The position numbers were made by a program, and so were the translations under genes. From contig JACKAZ010000003.1 in the NCBI GenBank assembly GCA_020634795.1, positions 186,001 to 250,000 on the forward strand: a stretch of DNA of 64,000 bases, in the 5' to 3' direction. Positions 19,312-28,933 of the stretch are shown here, piece after piece. This DNA is from Ardenticatenales bacterium. Its GTDB lineage: Bacteria; Chloroflexota; Anaerolineae; Ardenticatenales; Ardenticatenaceae. Positions within the stretch are counted from its first letter, which is position 1. Every line of letters starts with the position of its first letter. The notes under the pieces are model-generated. The model ran no database searches. It was not told the origin of the DNA and worked only from the letters and a program-made list of their open reading frames with translations.

Positions 19312-21320
19312 CGGACCACCGCCCCTTGACGCTGCATCTCGCTGGCGCGGGCACGCTCCAAGATGCGCCCCTCGCGCGGATCGGGCCAGACCACGATGAA
19401 GGAGCCGAGCACCAAGATGATGCCGCCCAGCCAGACAAAGCCGATCAGCGGTTCCAAGAAGAGTTTGAAGGTCACCGTGCCGTCCTCGTTGGGGCCGATG
19501 AAGACGGTGTAAAGGTCTTCCGTCAGCGAGAAGCGGATCGCAACTTCGGTTTCCGGCTGGTTGAGCGCGGGGTAGAAGTCACGGGCGGGGTAGAGCGTGG
19601 TCAATCTGTCGCCCGCTGGGTTGGAGATGTCGAGGGGCGCGATCAGTCGCTCCTTGGTGGGGAAGGATTGGAACTGTGCGCCGGTGTAAGTGAGGCGGTA
19701 GTTGCCAAAGCTGATCGTTTCACCCTCGGTCACGGTGACATCCATCTCCTCGCGGTAGACCGAAGAGACCACGATGCCGAGCGCCATCACGGTCACGCCG
19801 AGGTGGATCAGATAGCCCCCATAGCGCCGCCGGTTGCGGCTGACGAGCGTCGTCAGTGATCTGACGCGGCCGAAACCGCTGCGCAGCTGTTGCGCCTTCA
19901 CGGCGCGCCAAATCTCGTGCAGGTGGCCGACCGCCACAAAGGCGACCAGCGCCAGCGAGAGCAAGACTACGCCCGATCGCACGCCGAAGAGCGCCAACGC
20001 CAGCGCGGTGAGCAGCGCCGCGACGGTGGGCAGCGCCAAGTTGCGGAACAGGCGCTCGGGGTTGGCCCGTCGCCAGGGCAACATCGGCGCGATCCCCATC
20101 AGGAAGATCGTCGCCAGCAGCATCGGGCCGACGATGGCGTTGAAGTAGGGCGGTCCGACCACCACTCGCTGCCCCGTGGCCGCTTCGGAAATGATCGGGT
20201 AGATCGTGCCCCAGAAGACGGCGAAGCCCATCCCCACAAAGAGGACGTTGTTGAGCAGGAAGGCACTTTCGCGCGAGAGCAGGCCGTCCAGTTCGTTGTC
20301 GGCCCGCAGCAGTGGCAGACGACGGAAAAGCAGCAGCAGCGAGCCGAGCAAGATGATGGCGATGAAGGTAAGGAAGTAGTAGCCGAGTCGCCCTTCCGCA
20401 AAGGCGTGGATCGATTCAATGATGCCGGAACGGGTCAGGAAGGTGGCGAAGATGCTGAGGGTGAAGGTGATGATGATGAGCATCAGGTTCCACACCTTCA
20501 GCATGCCGCGCGATTCTTGGACCATGACCGAATGGAGGAAGGCGGTGCTGACCAACCAAGGGATCAGCGACGAGTTTTCGACCGGATCCCACGCCCAGTA
20601 ACCGCCCCAGCCCAGTTCACGATAGGCCCAGTGGCCGCCGAGCATGATGCCGATGGAGAGCGCCCCCCACGCCACCAATGTCCAGCGGCGCGAGAGGCGG
20701 ATCCAGCCCGCACCGGTGCGCCGCGTGATCAGCGCGGCGATGGCGAAGGCGAAGGGCACCGAAAAGCCAGTGAAGCCCGCGTAGAGGAAAGGCGGGTGCA
20801 TGATCATGAAGAAGTTTTGCAGGAGTGGGTTCAGCCCGCGTCCCTCGGCGGGGATGCTGCCGAACTGCTGCATCGACGAGACGAAGGGCTTCGCCTCGAA
20901 GTTGAGAATGATGAACGAGAAGGCGGCGATGCCCATCAGCACGGCGGTGAAATAGGCGACAAAGTCAGGATGATCGTCCCGATGCACCCACATCGCAGCG
21001 CCGATGTAAATCGACAACATCATCAGCCAGAAGAGCAAAGAGCCTTCGCTGCCGCCCCAAACAGCGGTGATGGTGTAGAAGAGCGGCTGGCCGACAGCGG
21101 TCTGCCGCTGCACGAAGGCCACCGAGAAATCTTGGCTGACCAGCAGGTATTCTAAGACCAAGAAGGCGCCAATGGCGAGTGCCACTGCCCCCCATGCGGC
21201 CAACCGCCCGCTGGCGACCAGTTCGGTCCTGCGACGACGCATACCGAGCACCAACGCCACCACGCTGTAGAGCGAGAGTGCCAGCCCCGCCATCAGAAAG
21301 AGTCGTCCGATATCAGCCAT
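19308..21320 (-). CDS. ccmF: Cytochrome c heme lyase CcmF
   Basis: A 670-residue polytopic membrane protein of the CcmF/CycK family, which receives heme from CcmE and attaches it to apocytochrome c. The heme-binding WWD-type element WGGYWAWDPVEN lies at 238-249, and conserved histidines such as MHPPFLYAG (174-182) are present. The C-terminal soluble domain (about 520-640) has the expected beta-rich character. The frame is open ~70 codons further upstream, but the ATG at 21320 has AAAGGA before it and begins MADIGRLFLMAG, the usual start. It is first of a coupled set with the ccmI-like gene, ccmA and ccmB; ccmE lies further upstream behind a terminator. Confidence 0.95.
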   Translation of the reverse strand: MADIGRLFLMAGLALSLYSVVALVLGMRRRRTELVASGRLAAWGAVALAIGAFLVLEYLLVSQDFSVAFVQRQTAVGQPLFYTITAVWGGSEGSLLFWLMMLSIYIGAAMWVHRDDHPDFVAYFTAVLMGIAAFSFIILNFEAKPFVSSMQQFGSIPAEGRGLNPLLQNFFMIMHPPFLYAGFTGFSVPFAFAIAALITRRTGAGWIRLSRRWTLVAWGALSIGIMLGGHWAYRELGWGGYWAWDPVENSSLIPWLVSTAFLHSVMVQESRGMLKVWNLMLIIITFTLSIFATFLTRSGIIESIHAFAEGRLGYYFLTFIAIILLGSLLLLFRRLPLLRADNELDGLLSRESAFLLNNVLFVGMGFAVFWGTIYPIISEAATGQRVVVGPPYFNAIVGPMLLATIFLMGIAPMLPWRRANPERLFRNLALPTVAALLTALALALFGVRSGVVLLSLALVAFVAVGHLHEIWRAVKAQQLRSGFGRVRSLTTLVSRNRRRYGGYLIHLGVTVMALGIVVSSVYREEMDVTVTEGETISFGNYRLTYTGAQFQSFPTKERLIAPLDISNPAGDRLTTLYPARDFYPALNQPETEVAIRFSLTEDLYTVFIGPNEDGTVTFKLFLEPLIGFVWLGGIILVLGSFIVVWPDPREGRILERARASEMQRQGAVVR

Positions 21321-21524
21321 AATCGCATCCTTTTGACAGAGGAAAGAGGAGAGAGGAAAGCGGAATAGCTTGCCTCGAAAAAGACAATGCTTTACATTAA
21401 ATGTTACGCACTTGCGGAGAGAATTCGGCCTTTTTCGGCGACTTCTTCCTCTGACAGTTGGCTCAACTGCGTAATTCCTAACATTGAATTGACAACGTGT
21501 ACTCGGTACTGAATACGTCGTACT

Positions 21525-21565
21525 AAAAAGCACGGGCGTGGAGCAATTGCTCGATTCACCCGTGC
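21525..21565 (-). terminator. Terminator downstream of ccmE
   Basis: Read on the minus strand, GCACGGGTG and CGCCCGTGC pair around a loop that itself contains the palindrome GAGCAATTGCTC, and the stem is followed by TTTTT. It lies between the ccmE stop and the ccmF start and should separate their transcripts. Confidence 0.7.
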
Positions 21566-21739
21566 CATTCTCTCTCTGATAATCTTTGGGCCGTGTTTGG
21601 TTGAAGTCAATGGATGCGACAGGGCGTTAGGAACCTTCGACAGTACGAAACGCCTATTCTCCATTTTCCATTATCTACAGGCTGTCACGATGAGCGACAC
21701 AGCGTCACCGATCTAAACTCATTTTGACCAGATCGTACG

Positions 21740-22219
21740 CTATTGCACCATCACCGCGTCGTTGGCGTGATCCTCGGGGATTTCTTCGCCGTTGTCCTGC
21801 TTCTCTTCGTACTTCGAAGGACATTTGACGATGATGTTGTGCGCGTCGAGCGAGCCATCGGCCAAGACCGTCCCCTCGACAATCACACTATCACTTTTCA
21901 TAAAAAGATCGGGCATCGGTTGGTGGTAGCTCACGCTACGTCGCGCCCCACTGTTGGGATCAACGAGGTCGAAGTTGAGCGCGATGGCCCGCGTGTCGTA
22001 ATTGACGCTCTCTTTGTCGACCACCGCATTCAGGCGAACTCCTTGGCCCACCATGCTCCTCTCTTTGGCGGCCAGTTCGTCCATCGTCAGATAGTAGGCC
22101 CCGCCCATCTGAAGCCCATTGTAGATCAGGGCGATCAAGGCCACAAGAATAATCGCCCCACCGGCCCAGAACTTCGTCTTACTACTTTTCGGCTTCGATT
22201 GTGAACTAATAGTTTTCAT
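21740..22219 (-). CDS. ccmE: Heme chaperone CcmE, CxxxY type
   Basis: A 159-residue heme chaperone with a basic N-terminus, one membrane helix (about 18-34) and an OB-fold periplasmic-type domain. The classical covalent heme ligand is a histidine in an HxxxY motif; here the motif is CPSKY with C133 and Y137, the cysteine variant that defines the System I* form of cytochrome c maturation in archaea and some bacteria. The tail after residue 140 is acidic. A terminator follows, so ccmE appears to be transcribed apart from ccmF, with ~420 bp between the genes. The residue swap is seen directly; the System I* assignment follows from published family knowledge. Confidence 0.93.
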   Translation of the reverse strand: MKTISSQSKPKSSKTKFWAGGAIILVALIALIYNGLQMGGAYYLTMDELAAKERSMVGQGVRLNAVVDKESVNYDTRAIALNFDLVDPNSGARRSVSYHQPMPDLFMKSDSVIVEGTVLADGSLDAHNIIVKCPSKYEEKQDNGEEIPEDHANDAVMVQ

Positions 22220-22532
22220 CGTGATCTCCCGTCGTTTCCGCGCAACAGGGCAATTATATCACAGGCTGAGTAGAAGATGGAAGTGCGCGCAGTGAGACTC
22301 GGGCGTACCCCTGTGAGGGTTTACCGCGCGCCTTTCCTCGGTTGCGTCTTGCGGGGTGAGCCTTTGTTCCGCTCGATTTGCCGAGCGACCCCGACGACAT
22401 CGTTCGAAGGCCCCCCCGCTGGAGACGAGAGGGTCTGAATGGGCGCTTCCCTTTGTGGACTGTCAACCGCTGGGGCGCGCATCAGATTGTGACAGCTGTC
22501 ACTGCGATTGATGACGCCCCGAGCGCGTTCCG

Positions 22533-23300
22533 TTATGGAATGATCAACACCTGACCGACTTGCAGATTGTCGCTGTCGATCCCGGGGTTGGCCGCGACGA
22601 TGGCCGCTGCCGTCACGCCGAAGCGATCCGCGATGGTGCGCAGATAATCGCCTGACTGGACGGTGTAGGTGCGCGGCGAACTGCCGCTGCTCGAACCGCT
22701 GGCGGGCACCGGCGTCCCCGACGGCGCTGATGCGCTGGGTATCACTAAGAGTTGGCCCACCTGTAAATTGTCGATGTCAAGCCCCGGGTTGGCCGCAGCG
22801 ATTTGCTCGGTGGTGACACCGTATGCCTCCGCGATCGCGGCCAAGCGATCCCCGGATTTCACGGTGTAGTTCTGCGTGGTGGACGCGCTCGGGGCGGTGG
22901 TCTCCGTGGCTTCTGCGGTCGGCTCTGCGGTCGGCTCTGCGGTCGCTGTGGCCGCGTCCGCAGTCTCGGTGGCGCGCGGGGTTCGGGTCGCACGTGTTGT
23001 AGCCGTCGTCTCGGCGGTGGGGGTGGCGCTGCTGGCCACGGCCACCGCGTCGCTCGCTTCGGTGGGGGCCGCCTCGGTGACGACGGCGGCCGTGGTCAAA
23101 TCGGTCGCCTCGGCGTTGGGCGCGTCACTCAACTGATTGAAGGCCAGCACGCCCACGATCAGCGCGGTGGCGCCCATCGCCAGCAGGTCGACGAAAAACG
23201 ACGCATCCCGCTCCCAGTTGTCACTGCCCTGCAGCTTTCGCCAGACGAGCGTGGTCAACCCAACGATGATGATGGCGGCGAGGATGTAGAAGATGGTCAC
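22533..23300 (-). CDS. Membrane-anchored protein with two LysM domains
   Basis: A 255-residue protein with an N-terminal membrane helix (about 3-17), a second hydrophobic stretch near 38-58, a long Ala/Thr/Glu-rich linker (about 65-140) and two LysM modules at the C-terminus, starting YTVKSGDRLAAIAEAYGV and YTVQSGDYLRTIADRFGV. LysM modules bind N-acetylglucosamine polymers such as peptidoglycan, so it may tie the membrane to the wall. There is no catalytic domain. The linker DNA is a low-complexity GC-rich repeat. Nothing in the neighbourhood indicates a partner. Confidence 0.88.
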   Translation of the reverse strand: MTIFYILAAIIIVGLTTLVWRKLQGSDNWERDASFFVDLLAMGATALIVGVLAFNQLSDAPNAEATDLTTAAVVTEAAPTEASDAVAVASSATPTAETTATTRATRTPRATETADAATATAEPTAEPTAEATETTAPSASTTQNYTVKSGDRLAAIAEAYGVTTEQIAAANPGLDIDNLQVGQLLVIPSASAPSGTPVPASGSSSGSSPRTYTVQSGDYLRTIADRFGVTAAAIVAANPGIDSDNLQVGQVLIIP

Positions 23301-23796
23301 AGTCGCTCCTTAGCTTTCGCGGCATCCAGCCGGAGAATGGGGGGATTATAGAGATGTTACGCCGATCGACAAGCAAAGGTCGGCTTCAAATATTAGACAC
23401 TGCATTTCAGGCACGTCGTTGGCGAGTTTTGAGTAAACCAAGAATCGCCGCAGGAGCGTGACGTTCCGCAACTGTTGGAAACCCGTGCAGCGTGGCGTTA
23501 CGGGTTAAGGCAACGCGACAGAAACGGGCAGGCCGCCCCTCCTGTGCCAACTTCGCGCGGATTGGTCCGTCAACCGAGACAGAGAGCAATCGGCACCGAG
23601 CGCTACGGTGTACGGGCCTTCGGGCCAGCCTTCGCAGGACGTACGTAATGCCAAATTCGCGCTCACCACGTGGCTTCGTATAATTAGCGCGGCTCGTGCG
23701 GGTCGACGGGCGTTACACGCCGCGCCGGTTGGGGCGACGATGATTCGGTTATGACTGTCGTAGGCTGATTTCATGCAATCTCAGGAGGAGAGCAGA
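23301..23796. other. Intergenic region between divergent genes
   Basis: About 500 bp between the LysM gene (minus) and the sugar-binding lipoprotein gene (plus). Only short frames without family character are seen. It should contain the promoters of both genes, but no convincing -35/-10 pair was found. A Shine-Dalgarno sequence AGGAGGAG lies at its right end. Confidence 0.5.
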
Positions 23797-25158
23797 ATGA
23801 AACGATATGGTTTGATGGTGCTGTTGTTGCTGGTCGTGCTGACGGTCGCCAGTTGCGGCAACCGTACCGCCACCACGGAGACGGATAGTGGCAGCGCTGG
23901 CGAGATGAGCGAGACGACCGACAGCGAGGGCACCACTGAGGAGAGCGGCGACACCTCGGCGGAAACGGGTGAGGTGGAGGTCTTTAGCTGGTGGACGGGC
24001 GGCGGCGAAGCCGCGGGTCTGGAGGCGATGATCGAACTGTTCGCAGAAGAATATCCCGACATCACGTTCAACAATGCGGCCGTGGCCGGTGGCGCGGGCA
24101 CCAATGCGCGTGCCGTGCTGGCCACCCGCTTGCAAGCGGGGGACCCCCCCGATAGTTGGCAAGGACATGCGGGCCAAGAACTGATTGGGACCTACGTGGC
24201 TGCCAATCAGATTCAGCCGCTCAACGATATGTACGAGGCGAATGGCTGGATGGAGGTGATGCCCGAAACGTTGATCCCGCTGATCTCCCAAGATGGCAAC
24301 ATCTATTCGGTGCCGGTCAACATTCACCGTGCCAATGTGATGTGGACGAACCCCACCCTTCTCGCCGAAGCGAACGTGGACGTCCCCACCTCGTGGGACG
24401 AATTCTTCACAGCCTGCGAGGCGATCGAGGCGATGGACAAGGTTTGTTTGGCAATGGGCGAACAGTGGACCGCGATGCACCTGTTGGAAACGGTGCTGCT
24501 CGGCTCGCTGGGCGTCGAACGCTACAACGGACTCTGGACCGGTGAGACGGATTGGGCCAGCGCCGAAGTCACGACCGCGCTTGAGAGCTTCGCCCAAGTG
24601 CTCGACCACGTCAACTCCGATGCGTCGGCCCTTTCGTGGCAGGATGCGGCCCAATTAGTGGTGAATGGCGACGCGGCCTTCAACATCATGGGGGACTGGG
24701 TCAACGGCTATTTTGCCAGCTCGCCCGACAGCGGGGGGCTGGGGCTGACCCCCAACGACGCGTATGGCTGGGCGGCCTCGCCCGGCACGGCGGGCACGTT
24801 CCAATTCCTGTCGGACAGCTTCGTGTTGCCGGTCGATGCGCCGCACCCTGACGGAGCGACCGCTTGGCTGAATGTCGCCGGTTCGAAAGCGGGGCAAGAG
24901 GCATTCAACCCGGTCAAGGGGTCGATCTGCGCTCGCACAGACTGTGATGCGGCGCTCTTCGATGCGTACCTCCAGTCGGCGATGGACGATTGGTCCAGCA
25001 ACGAGGTGGTGGGTAGCCTGACCCACGGCGTCGTGGCCAACGACTCGTGGAAGTCGGAGATCGATACGGCATTGGGGCTGTTCCTGACCGACCGTAACGT
25101 TGAAAGTTTCCAGAGCGCGCTCGCAGCCGCCTGCGCCAGCATCGGCGCTTGCCAATAG
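23797..25158 (+). CDS. Sugar ABC transporter substrate-binding lipoprotein
   Basis: A 453-residue extracytoplasmic binding protein of the CUT1 (MalE/UgpB-like) family. The signal peptide ends in a lipobox (LTVASC), followed by a Ser/Thr/Glu-rich linker of ~45 residues and the binding domain beginning EVEVFSWWTGGGE. A strong AGGAGG site supports the ATG at 23797 over one eight codons upstream. It is first in a cluster with two permeases. The sugar cannot be told from sequence; the aromatic-rich SWWTGGG segment fits an oligosaccharide or glycoside. No ATPase is present; CUT1 importers often share one encoded elsewhere. Confidence 0.9.
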   Translation: MKRYGLMVLLLLVVLTVASCGNRTATTETDSGSAGEMSETTDSEGTTEESGDTSAETGEVEVFSWWTGGGEAAGLEAMIELFAEEYPDITFNNAAVAGGAGTNARAVLATRLQAGDPPDSWQGHAGQELIGTYVAANQIQPLNDMYEANGWMEVMPETLIPLISQDGNIYSVPVNIHRANVMWTNPTLLAEANVDVPTSWDEFFTACEAIEAMDKVCLAMGEQWTAMHLLETVLLGSLGVERYNGLWTGETDWASAEVTTALESFAQVLDHVNSDASALSWQDAAQLVVNGDAAFNIMGDWVNGYFASSPDSGGLGLTPNDAYGWAASPGTAGTFQFLSDSFVLPVDAPHPDGATAWLNVAGSKAGQEAFNPVKGSICARTDCDAALFDAYLQSAMDDWSSNEVVGSLTHGVVANDSWKSEIDTALGLFLTDRNVESFQSALAAACASIGACQ

Positions 25159-25177
25159 GCCACATCGCGGTCGTCAT

Positions 25178-25196
25178 CCGCAGTACCCCGCTGCGG
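25178..25196 (+). other. Small intergenic hairpin after the binding-protein gene
   Basis: CCGCAG and CTGCGG form a 6-bp stem 20 bases after the stop. Such hairpins often let the binding protein be made in excess over the permeases by protecting mRNA ends or causing partial termination. Evidence is only the short stem and its position. Confidence 0.35.
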
Positions 25197-25281
25197 GTGG
25201 CGACCGCTGACGCCCCCCACCACTCCTCTGCCCGACGATCACTGACCAGGCCGTCGAACGACAACGATAAGGGAAGCGACG

Positions 25282-26172
25282 ATGAGGATTAAACGAGATG
25301 CGTTGCTCGGCTTCCTGATGGTTTTGCCATCCATCATCGCGATTGGCATTTTCGTCTACGGCTTTATCGGCTGGACGGGGCGCGTCTCTCTGAGTAACTG
25401 GGTGGGGTTGCTGCCCAACTATGAATGGGCCGGGCTGAAGAATTACACCAATCTACTCTTCAACGATCCGCGTTTCATGGTTGATATTCGGAACACGGTG
25501 ATTTTCACCGTGCTTTTTGTGCTCGGCTGTTTGATATTGGGACTGTTTTTGGCGGTGCTACTCGATCAAGGGTTACGCGGCGAAGCCTTTTTCCGCAGCC
25601 TCTTTTTGTTTCCGATGGCCATCTCCTTCATCGTCACGGGCGTGGTTTGGCGGTGGCTGATGAATCCCGCGCAGGGGAGCCGAATCAGCGGGTTGAATCT
25701 TCTCTTCGACCGCATCGGACTCGATTCGTTGATCAACTCGTGGCATGCCACGCCCACTTGGGGGATCGCCGCGATTGCGATCCCTGCGATCTGGCAGATG
25801 TCCGGCTATACGATGGCGCTCTATCTGGGGGGGCTGCGCGCCATCCCCGACGATCTGCGTGAGGCGGCGCGGGTGGATGGCGCGAGCGAAGTCGAGATCT
25901 ACCGCCATGTCATCCTGCCGTTGCTGCGGCCCGTTACCTTGAGCGCAATGATCATCTTGGGTCATATCTCGCTCAAAGTCTTCGATCTGATCATCGCCGT
26001 CGCGGGCAAACAGTTGGCGCTGGACGTGCCAGCGATCTACATGTGGACCACGACCTTCGACGGACAGTTCTACGGGCGGGGGGCGGCCATCGCCATGCTG
26101 TTGCTCCTCAGCGTGGCGATTCTGGTGATCCCCTACCTCTACTACACCATCCGCACGGAGGCAGAACTATGA
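25282..26172 (+). CDS. Sugar ABC transporter permease (MalF/UgpA type)
   Basis: A 296-residue inner membrane permease with about six membrane segments and the EAA loop EAARVDGASEVEIYRHVILP (193-212 region), which docks the ATPase. It forms a heterodimeric channel with the next gene product, with which it overlaps by 4 bases (ATGA). The start has GGGAAG about 8 bases upstream. It follows the binding-protein gene by 123 bp containing a small hairpin. Confidence 0.93.
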   Translation: MRIKRDALLGFLMVLPSIIAIGIFVYGFIGWTGRVSLSNWVGLLPNYEWAGLKNYTNLLFNDPRFMVDIRNTVIFTVLFVLGCLILGLFLAVLLDQGLRGEAFFRSLFLFPMAISFIVTGVVWRWLMNPAQGSRISGLNLLFDRIGLDSLINSWHATPTWGIAAIAIPAIWQMSGYTMALYLGGLRAIPDDLREAARVDGASEVEIYRHVILPLLRPVTLSAMIILGHISLKVFDLIIAVAGKQLALDVPAIYMWTTTFDGQFYGRGAAIAMLLLLSVAILVIPYLYYTIRTEAEL

Positions 26173-26987
26173 GCCTGCGTCTCAACCGGCTGCTGCTCTA
26201 TCTGCCGCTGATCGTGATAACCCTCTTCTTCCTGTTGCCGCTCTACGTGGTCGTCGTCACCAGCTTCAAGAGTTTCGACGAGGTGAGCCTGCAAAGGATG
26301 TGGCAGCTTCCGTCGGGGATCAACTTCGACAACTTCCGCTTGGCGTGGGAGCAGTTGGCCCCTCACTTGTGGAACAGCATCAAGCTGGTGGTGCCCGCTG
26401 CGCTCTTGTCCAGTGCCTTGGGATCGCTCAACGGATTCGTATTGGCCAAATGGAAATTCCCCGGGGCCGATATCGTCTTTCCTGCGCTGCTCTTCGGGAT
26501 GTTCATCCCCTATCAAGCGGTGCTGATCCCCCTGGTGCAGTTCATGCGCACGATCGATCTCTACGGCGGGTTGCCCGGCCTGATCCTCACCCACGTGATC
26601 TACGGGATCCCGATCACCACCCTGACCTTCCGCAACTTCTACGCCGCGATCCCCAGCGAGCTGATCGAGGCGGCGCGCATCGACGGGGCCGGCATGTTAC
26701 AGACGTACTGGAACATCCTGCTGCCGATCTCCATCCCCGCCTTCGTGGTGGTGCTGATCTGGCAGTTCACGGCCGCGTGGAACGACTTCTTGTTCGCGGT
26801 GGTGCTTACCAATCCAAGCAACTGGCCGATCACAGTCGCCCTCAACAATATGGCGGGGAGCCAGATCATCCAGTGGAACGTGCAGATGGCGGGCGCCTTC
26901 CTTGCGGCGCTCCCCACCCTGCTGGTTTACATCTTCTTGGGCCGCTACTTCTTGCGCGGGATGTTGGCCGGGGCGCTGAAGGGATAG
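26169..26987 (+). CDS. Sugar ABC transporter permease (MalG/UgpE type)
   Basis: A 272-residue permease starting MSLRLNRLLLYLPLIVI, with six membrane segments and the EAA motif EAARIDGAGMLQTYWNILLP. It pairs with the preceding permease. The start is fixed by the ATGA overlap; longer readings of the frame enter the upstream gene. The stop is only 14 bases from the end of the convergent membrane-protein gene, with no room for a normal terminator, so the two transcripts probably overlap. Confidence 0.93.
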   Translation: MSLRLNRLLLYLPLIVITLFFLLPLYVVVVTSFKSFDEVSLQRMWQLPSGINFDNFRLAWEQLAPHLWNSIKLVVPAALLSSALGSLNGFVLAKWKFPGADIVFPALLFGMFIPYQAVLIPLVQFMRTIDLYGGLPGLILTHVIYGIPITTLTFRNFYAAIPSELIEAARIDGAGMLQTYWNILLPISIPAFVVVLIWQFTAAWNDFLFAVVLTNPSNWPITVALNNMAGSQIIQWNVQMAGAFLAALPTLLVYIFLGRYFLRGMLAGALKG

Positions 26988-27001
26988 CCCGGCCTGCTGC
27001 T

Positions 27002-28924
27002 TTAGCGCGCGACGACGGTGATCGCGCGATCCATCGTCACGCTGGCGATCGTTTCGCCGTCCGACATTCGATAGAGCGCGATGAGCAGGCGGTAGTCCCC
27101 CGTTAGCAGATCGGCGGGCATCGTCAGCAGCCGTTCGTCCCGCACGACGGCCCCCACCGGCCAACTGCCCCCCAAGCCGTCGAGTCGAAGGGGCAAATCT
27201 TCTTGCGCCACCCGTTCCCCATCGGGCCCAAAGAGCTGGGCCGAGAGTGCCAAGTCGTCGGGGGGAACCAGGCTGGCTTGCAACAGCAGGTGGATGGCGA
27301 TTGTATCCCCGGCAACGGCGACCGGCCTTGAAAGCGGCTGGCCCAGGCAGCGTTCGCGGCTGGGAAACTGGCAGTCCGTTTCCAGGGGGATCGCCATCCA
27401 GTTGAGCAGGTCGATGCCCGATCCCATGTTCCGCCACTGATCCGCCGCGACGAAGGGCAGGGCCGGGCGCAGCCGCCAACGCCCCACGCGGCTGCCCAGC
27501 GCAAAGCCTCGCTCGCTCGCGTTGCGCATCTCGTGGCTCCAGCGTTGCCGATTCAGCGGATCGGCGACCGCGTCCCACCGTTGGACGAGCAAGGGGTCGG
27601 CGCCGGTGGCCAGCCGCGTCGTCAGCGGCCTCTGATCCCAAATCCCCTGCGCCGCCAACTGCGTGTAGCCAAAGGGGAAGAGGGGCACGGGTCGTCCGCT
27701 GTCGGCCAGCAGGCTCACTTCCTCGCTCCAAATGACCGCATCCTTCGGCAAGGGGGCGATGGCCGCGTGCAGTTGATCTTGCTCCGCCCGCAACTCGTCC
27801 AACCATGCCCGTTCCTCGGCCACGCCCAGCCGCTCGAAGGTGGGCAGAAAGAGGGCGATTTGGGCCAACACCAGCAGCGGCACGATCAGCCGCTGCCAGC
27901 CGCCCCGTTCGTGCAGCGCGAAGAGCGCCTGACCCGCCAGCGCGGCCAGCAACCAGAGTGGTTCAAGGAAGTAGTTCTCCCACGCGCCCGCTTTGCCCAC
28001 CGAAAACGAAACGAGCCACGCCACTAGCAGCGTGATCCCGAAGAGCGAGACGGCCGCTTCGCGGCGGCGCGGCCACCCCACGGCCAGCAGCGCCAGCCCC
28101 ACGAGCGGCGCTGCGGTACGCAGGAAGGCACGTTGGAAGAACCAGAGCGATGGCCACGAGAAGGCGTTGGCGTTGGCGAGGATCAGGTTCTCCCACAGCG
28201 CTGGCCCCGCGATCCGCCAAAGCAGCAGCGCGACCGCTCCCCCGCCGAGGAGCCCCGGCAGTAGCAGCCAGGGCAGCCAGCGCCGCTCGTGCCAGAGCAG
28301 CCAGAGCGTCGCGGCGATGGGAGCCGCAAAGTAGCTCTGTTTGGTGAAGAAGCTGGCGACGAAGGCCAACGCCGCGCCGATCAGCCAGCCGGGTCGACGG
28401 GCGTTGTGGGCGTGGCGCACCAACAATAGGCCAAGCGCACTCCACCACAGGGCGAAGAGATCGGGGCGGTGGAAGCTGCTCCAGCGAAAGAGGTAGGGGC
28501 TGGCGAGGAAGAGCGCAGCGGGCAGCCAGCGCAGCCACGTGGCACGGCGCGGCATCTGCCAAGCCAGCAGCGCGGCGCTGGCCAGCGCTCCGAACAACGA
28601 AAGGGCGCGGCCCGCCGTCCACGGGGAGACGTCGTTCAGCCACGGCCCCAGCGCTGCCGTGGCCGCGAAATAGCCCGGCGTGTAAACCGCGAAATCCCAC
28701 GGAAAGCGCTGGATATCTTTGTAGGGCAGGCTGCCCGCGGTCAGATAGCCGACCCATCCCAAGACCGGTCCCTCGCCATTTTCCACGGCGTAGGGAAAGG
28801 TCAGCACCCACCCGTTGCGTAGGGCGAAGAAGGCCAACAGCGCCCCCAACAGCGAGATCGCCGCGCCCCATAACAGGGCGAGCGACCAGCGCGGGGACGA
28901 TCTGGCGCGACGGCTTGTGTGCAT
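27002..28924 (-). CDS. Polytopic GT-C-like membrane protein
   Basis: A 640-residue protein with about ten hydrophobic helices in the first ~420 residues and a soluble C-terminal domain of ~200 residues that looks beta-rich. The layout, with acidic residues in the first extracytoplasmic loop (ENGEGP; LPYKDIQRFPWDFAVYTPGY), resembles GT-C glycosyltransferases of the PMT/ArnT group, which use polyprenyl-phosphate sugars. The substrate is unknown. It starts 9 bases after the metH stop on the same strand, so it probably lies downstream in the metH transcript, an unexpected partner. The family call is tentative because the catalytic Asp pair is not clear. Confidence 0.6.
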   Translation of the reverse strand: MHTSRRARSSPRWSLALLWGAAISLLGALLAFFALRNGWVLTFPYAVENGEGPVLGWVGYLTAGSLPYKDIQRFPWDFAVYTPGYFAATAALGPWLNDVSPWTAGRALSLFGALASAALLAWQMPRRATWLRWLPAALFLASPYLFRWSSFHRPDLFALWWSALGLLLVRHAHNARRPGWLIGAALAFVASFFTKQSYFAAPIAATLWLLWHERRWLPWLLLPGLLGGGAVALLLWRIAGPALWENLILANANAFSWPSLWFFQRAFLRTAAPLVGLALLAVGWPRRREAAVSLFGITLLVAWLVSFSVGKAGAWENYFLEPLWLLAALAGQALFALHERGGWQRLIVPLLVLAQIALFLPTFERLGVAEERAWLDELRAEQDQLHAAIAPLPKDAVIWSEEVSLLADSGRPVPLFPFGYTQLAAQGIWDQRPLTTRLATGADPLLVQRWDAVADPLNRQRWSHEMRNASERGFALGSRVGRWRLRPALPFVAADQWRNMGSGIDLLNWMAIPLETDCQFPSRERCLGQPLSRPVAVAGDTIAIHLLLQASLVPPDDLALSAQLFGPDGERVAQEDLPLRLDGLGGSWPVGAVVRDERLLTMPADLLTGDYRLLIALYRMSDGETIASVTMDRAITVVAR

Positions 28925-28933
28925 GGATCGCGA

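Noticed and set aside
19890..21155. 421-residue open frame antisense to ccmF
   Set aside because: His/Asp/Gln-rich composition typical of reverse readings of a GC-rich membrane protein; ccmF on the other strand is certain.
23301..23796. Possible tRNA or small RNA in the gap
   Set aside because: No cloverleaf or TTCGA-type loop could be made out in this or the other gaps on either strand.
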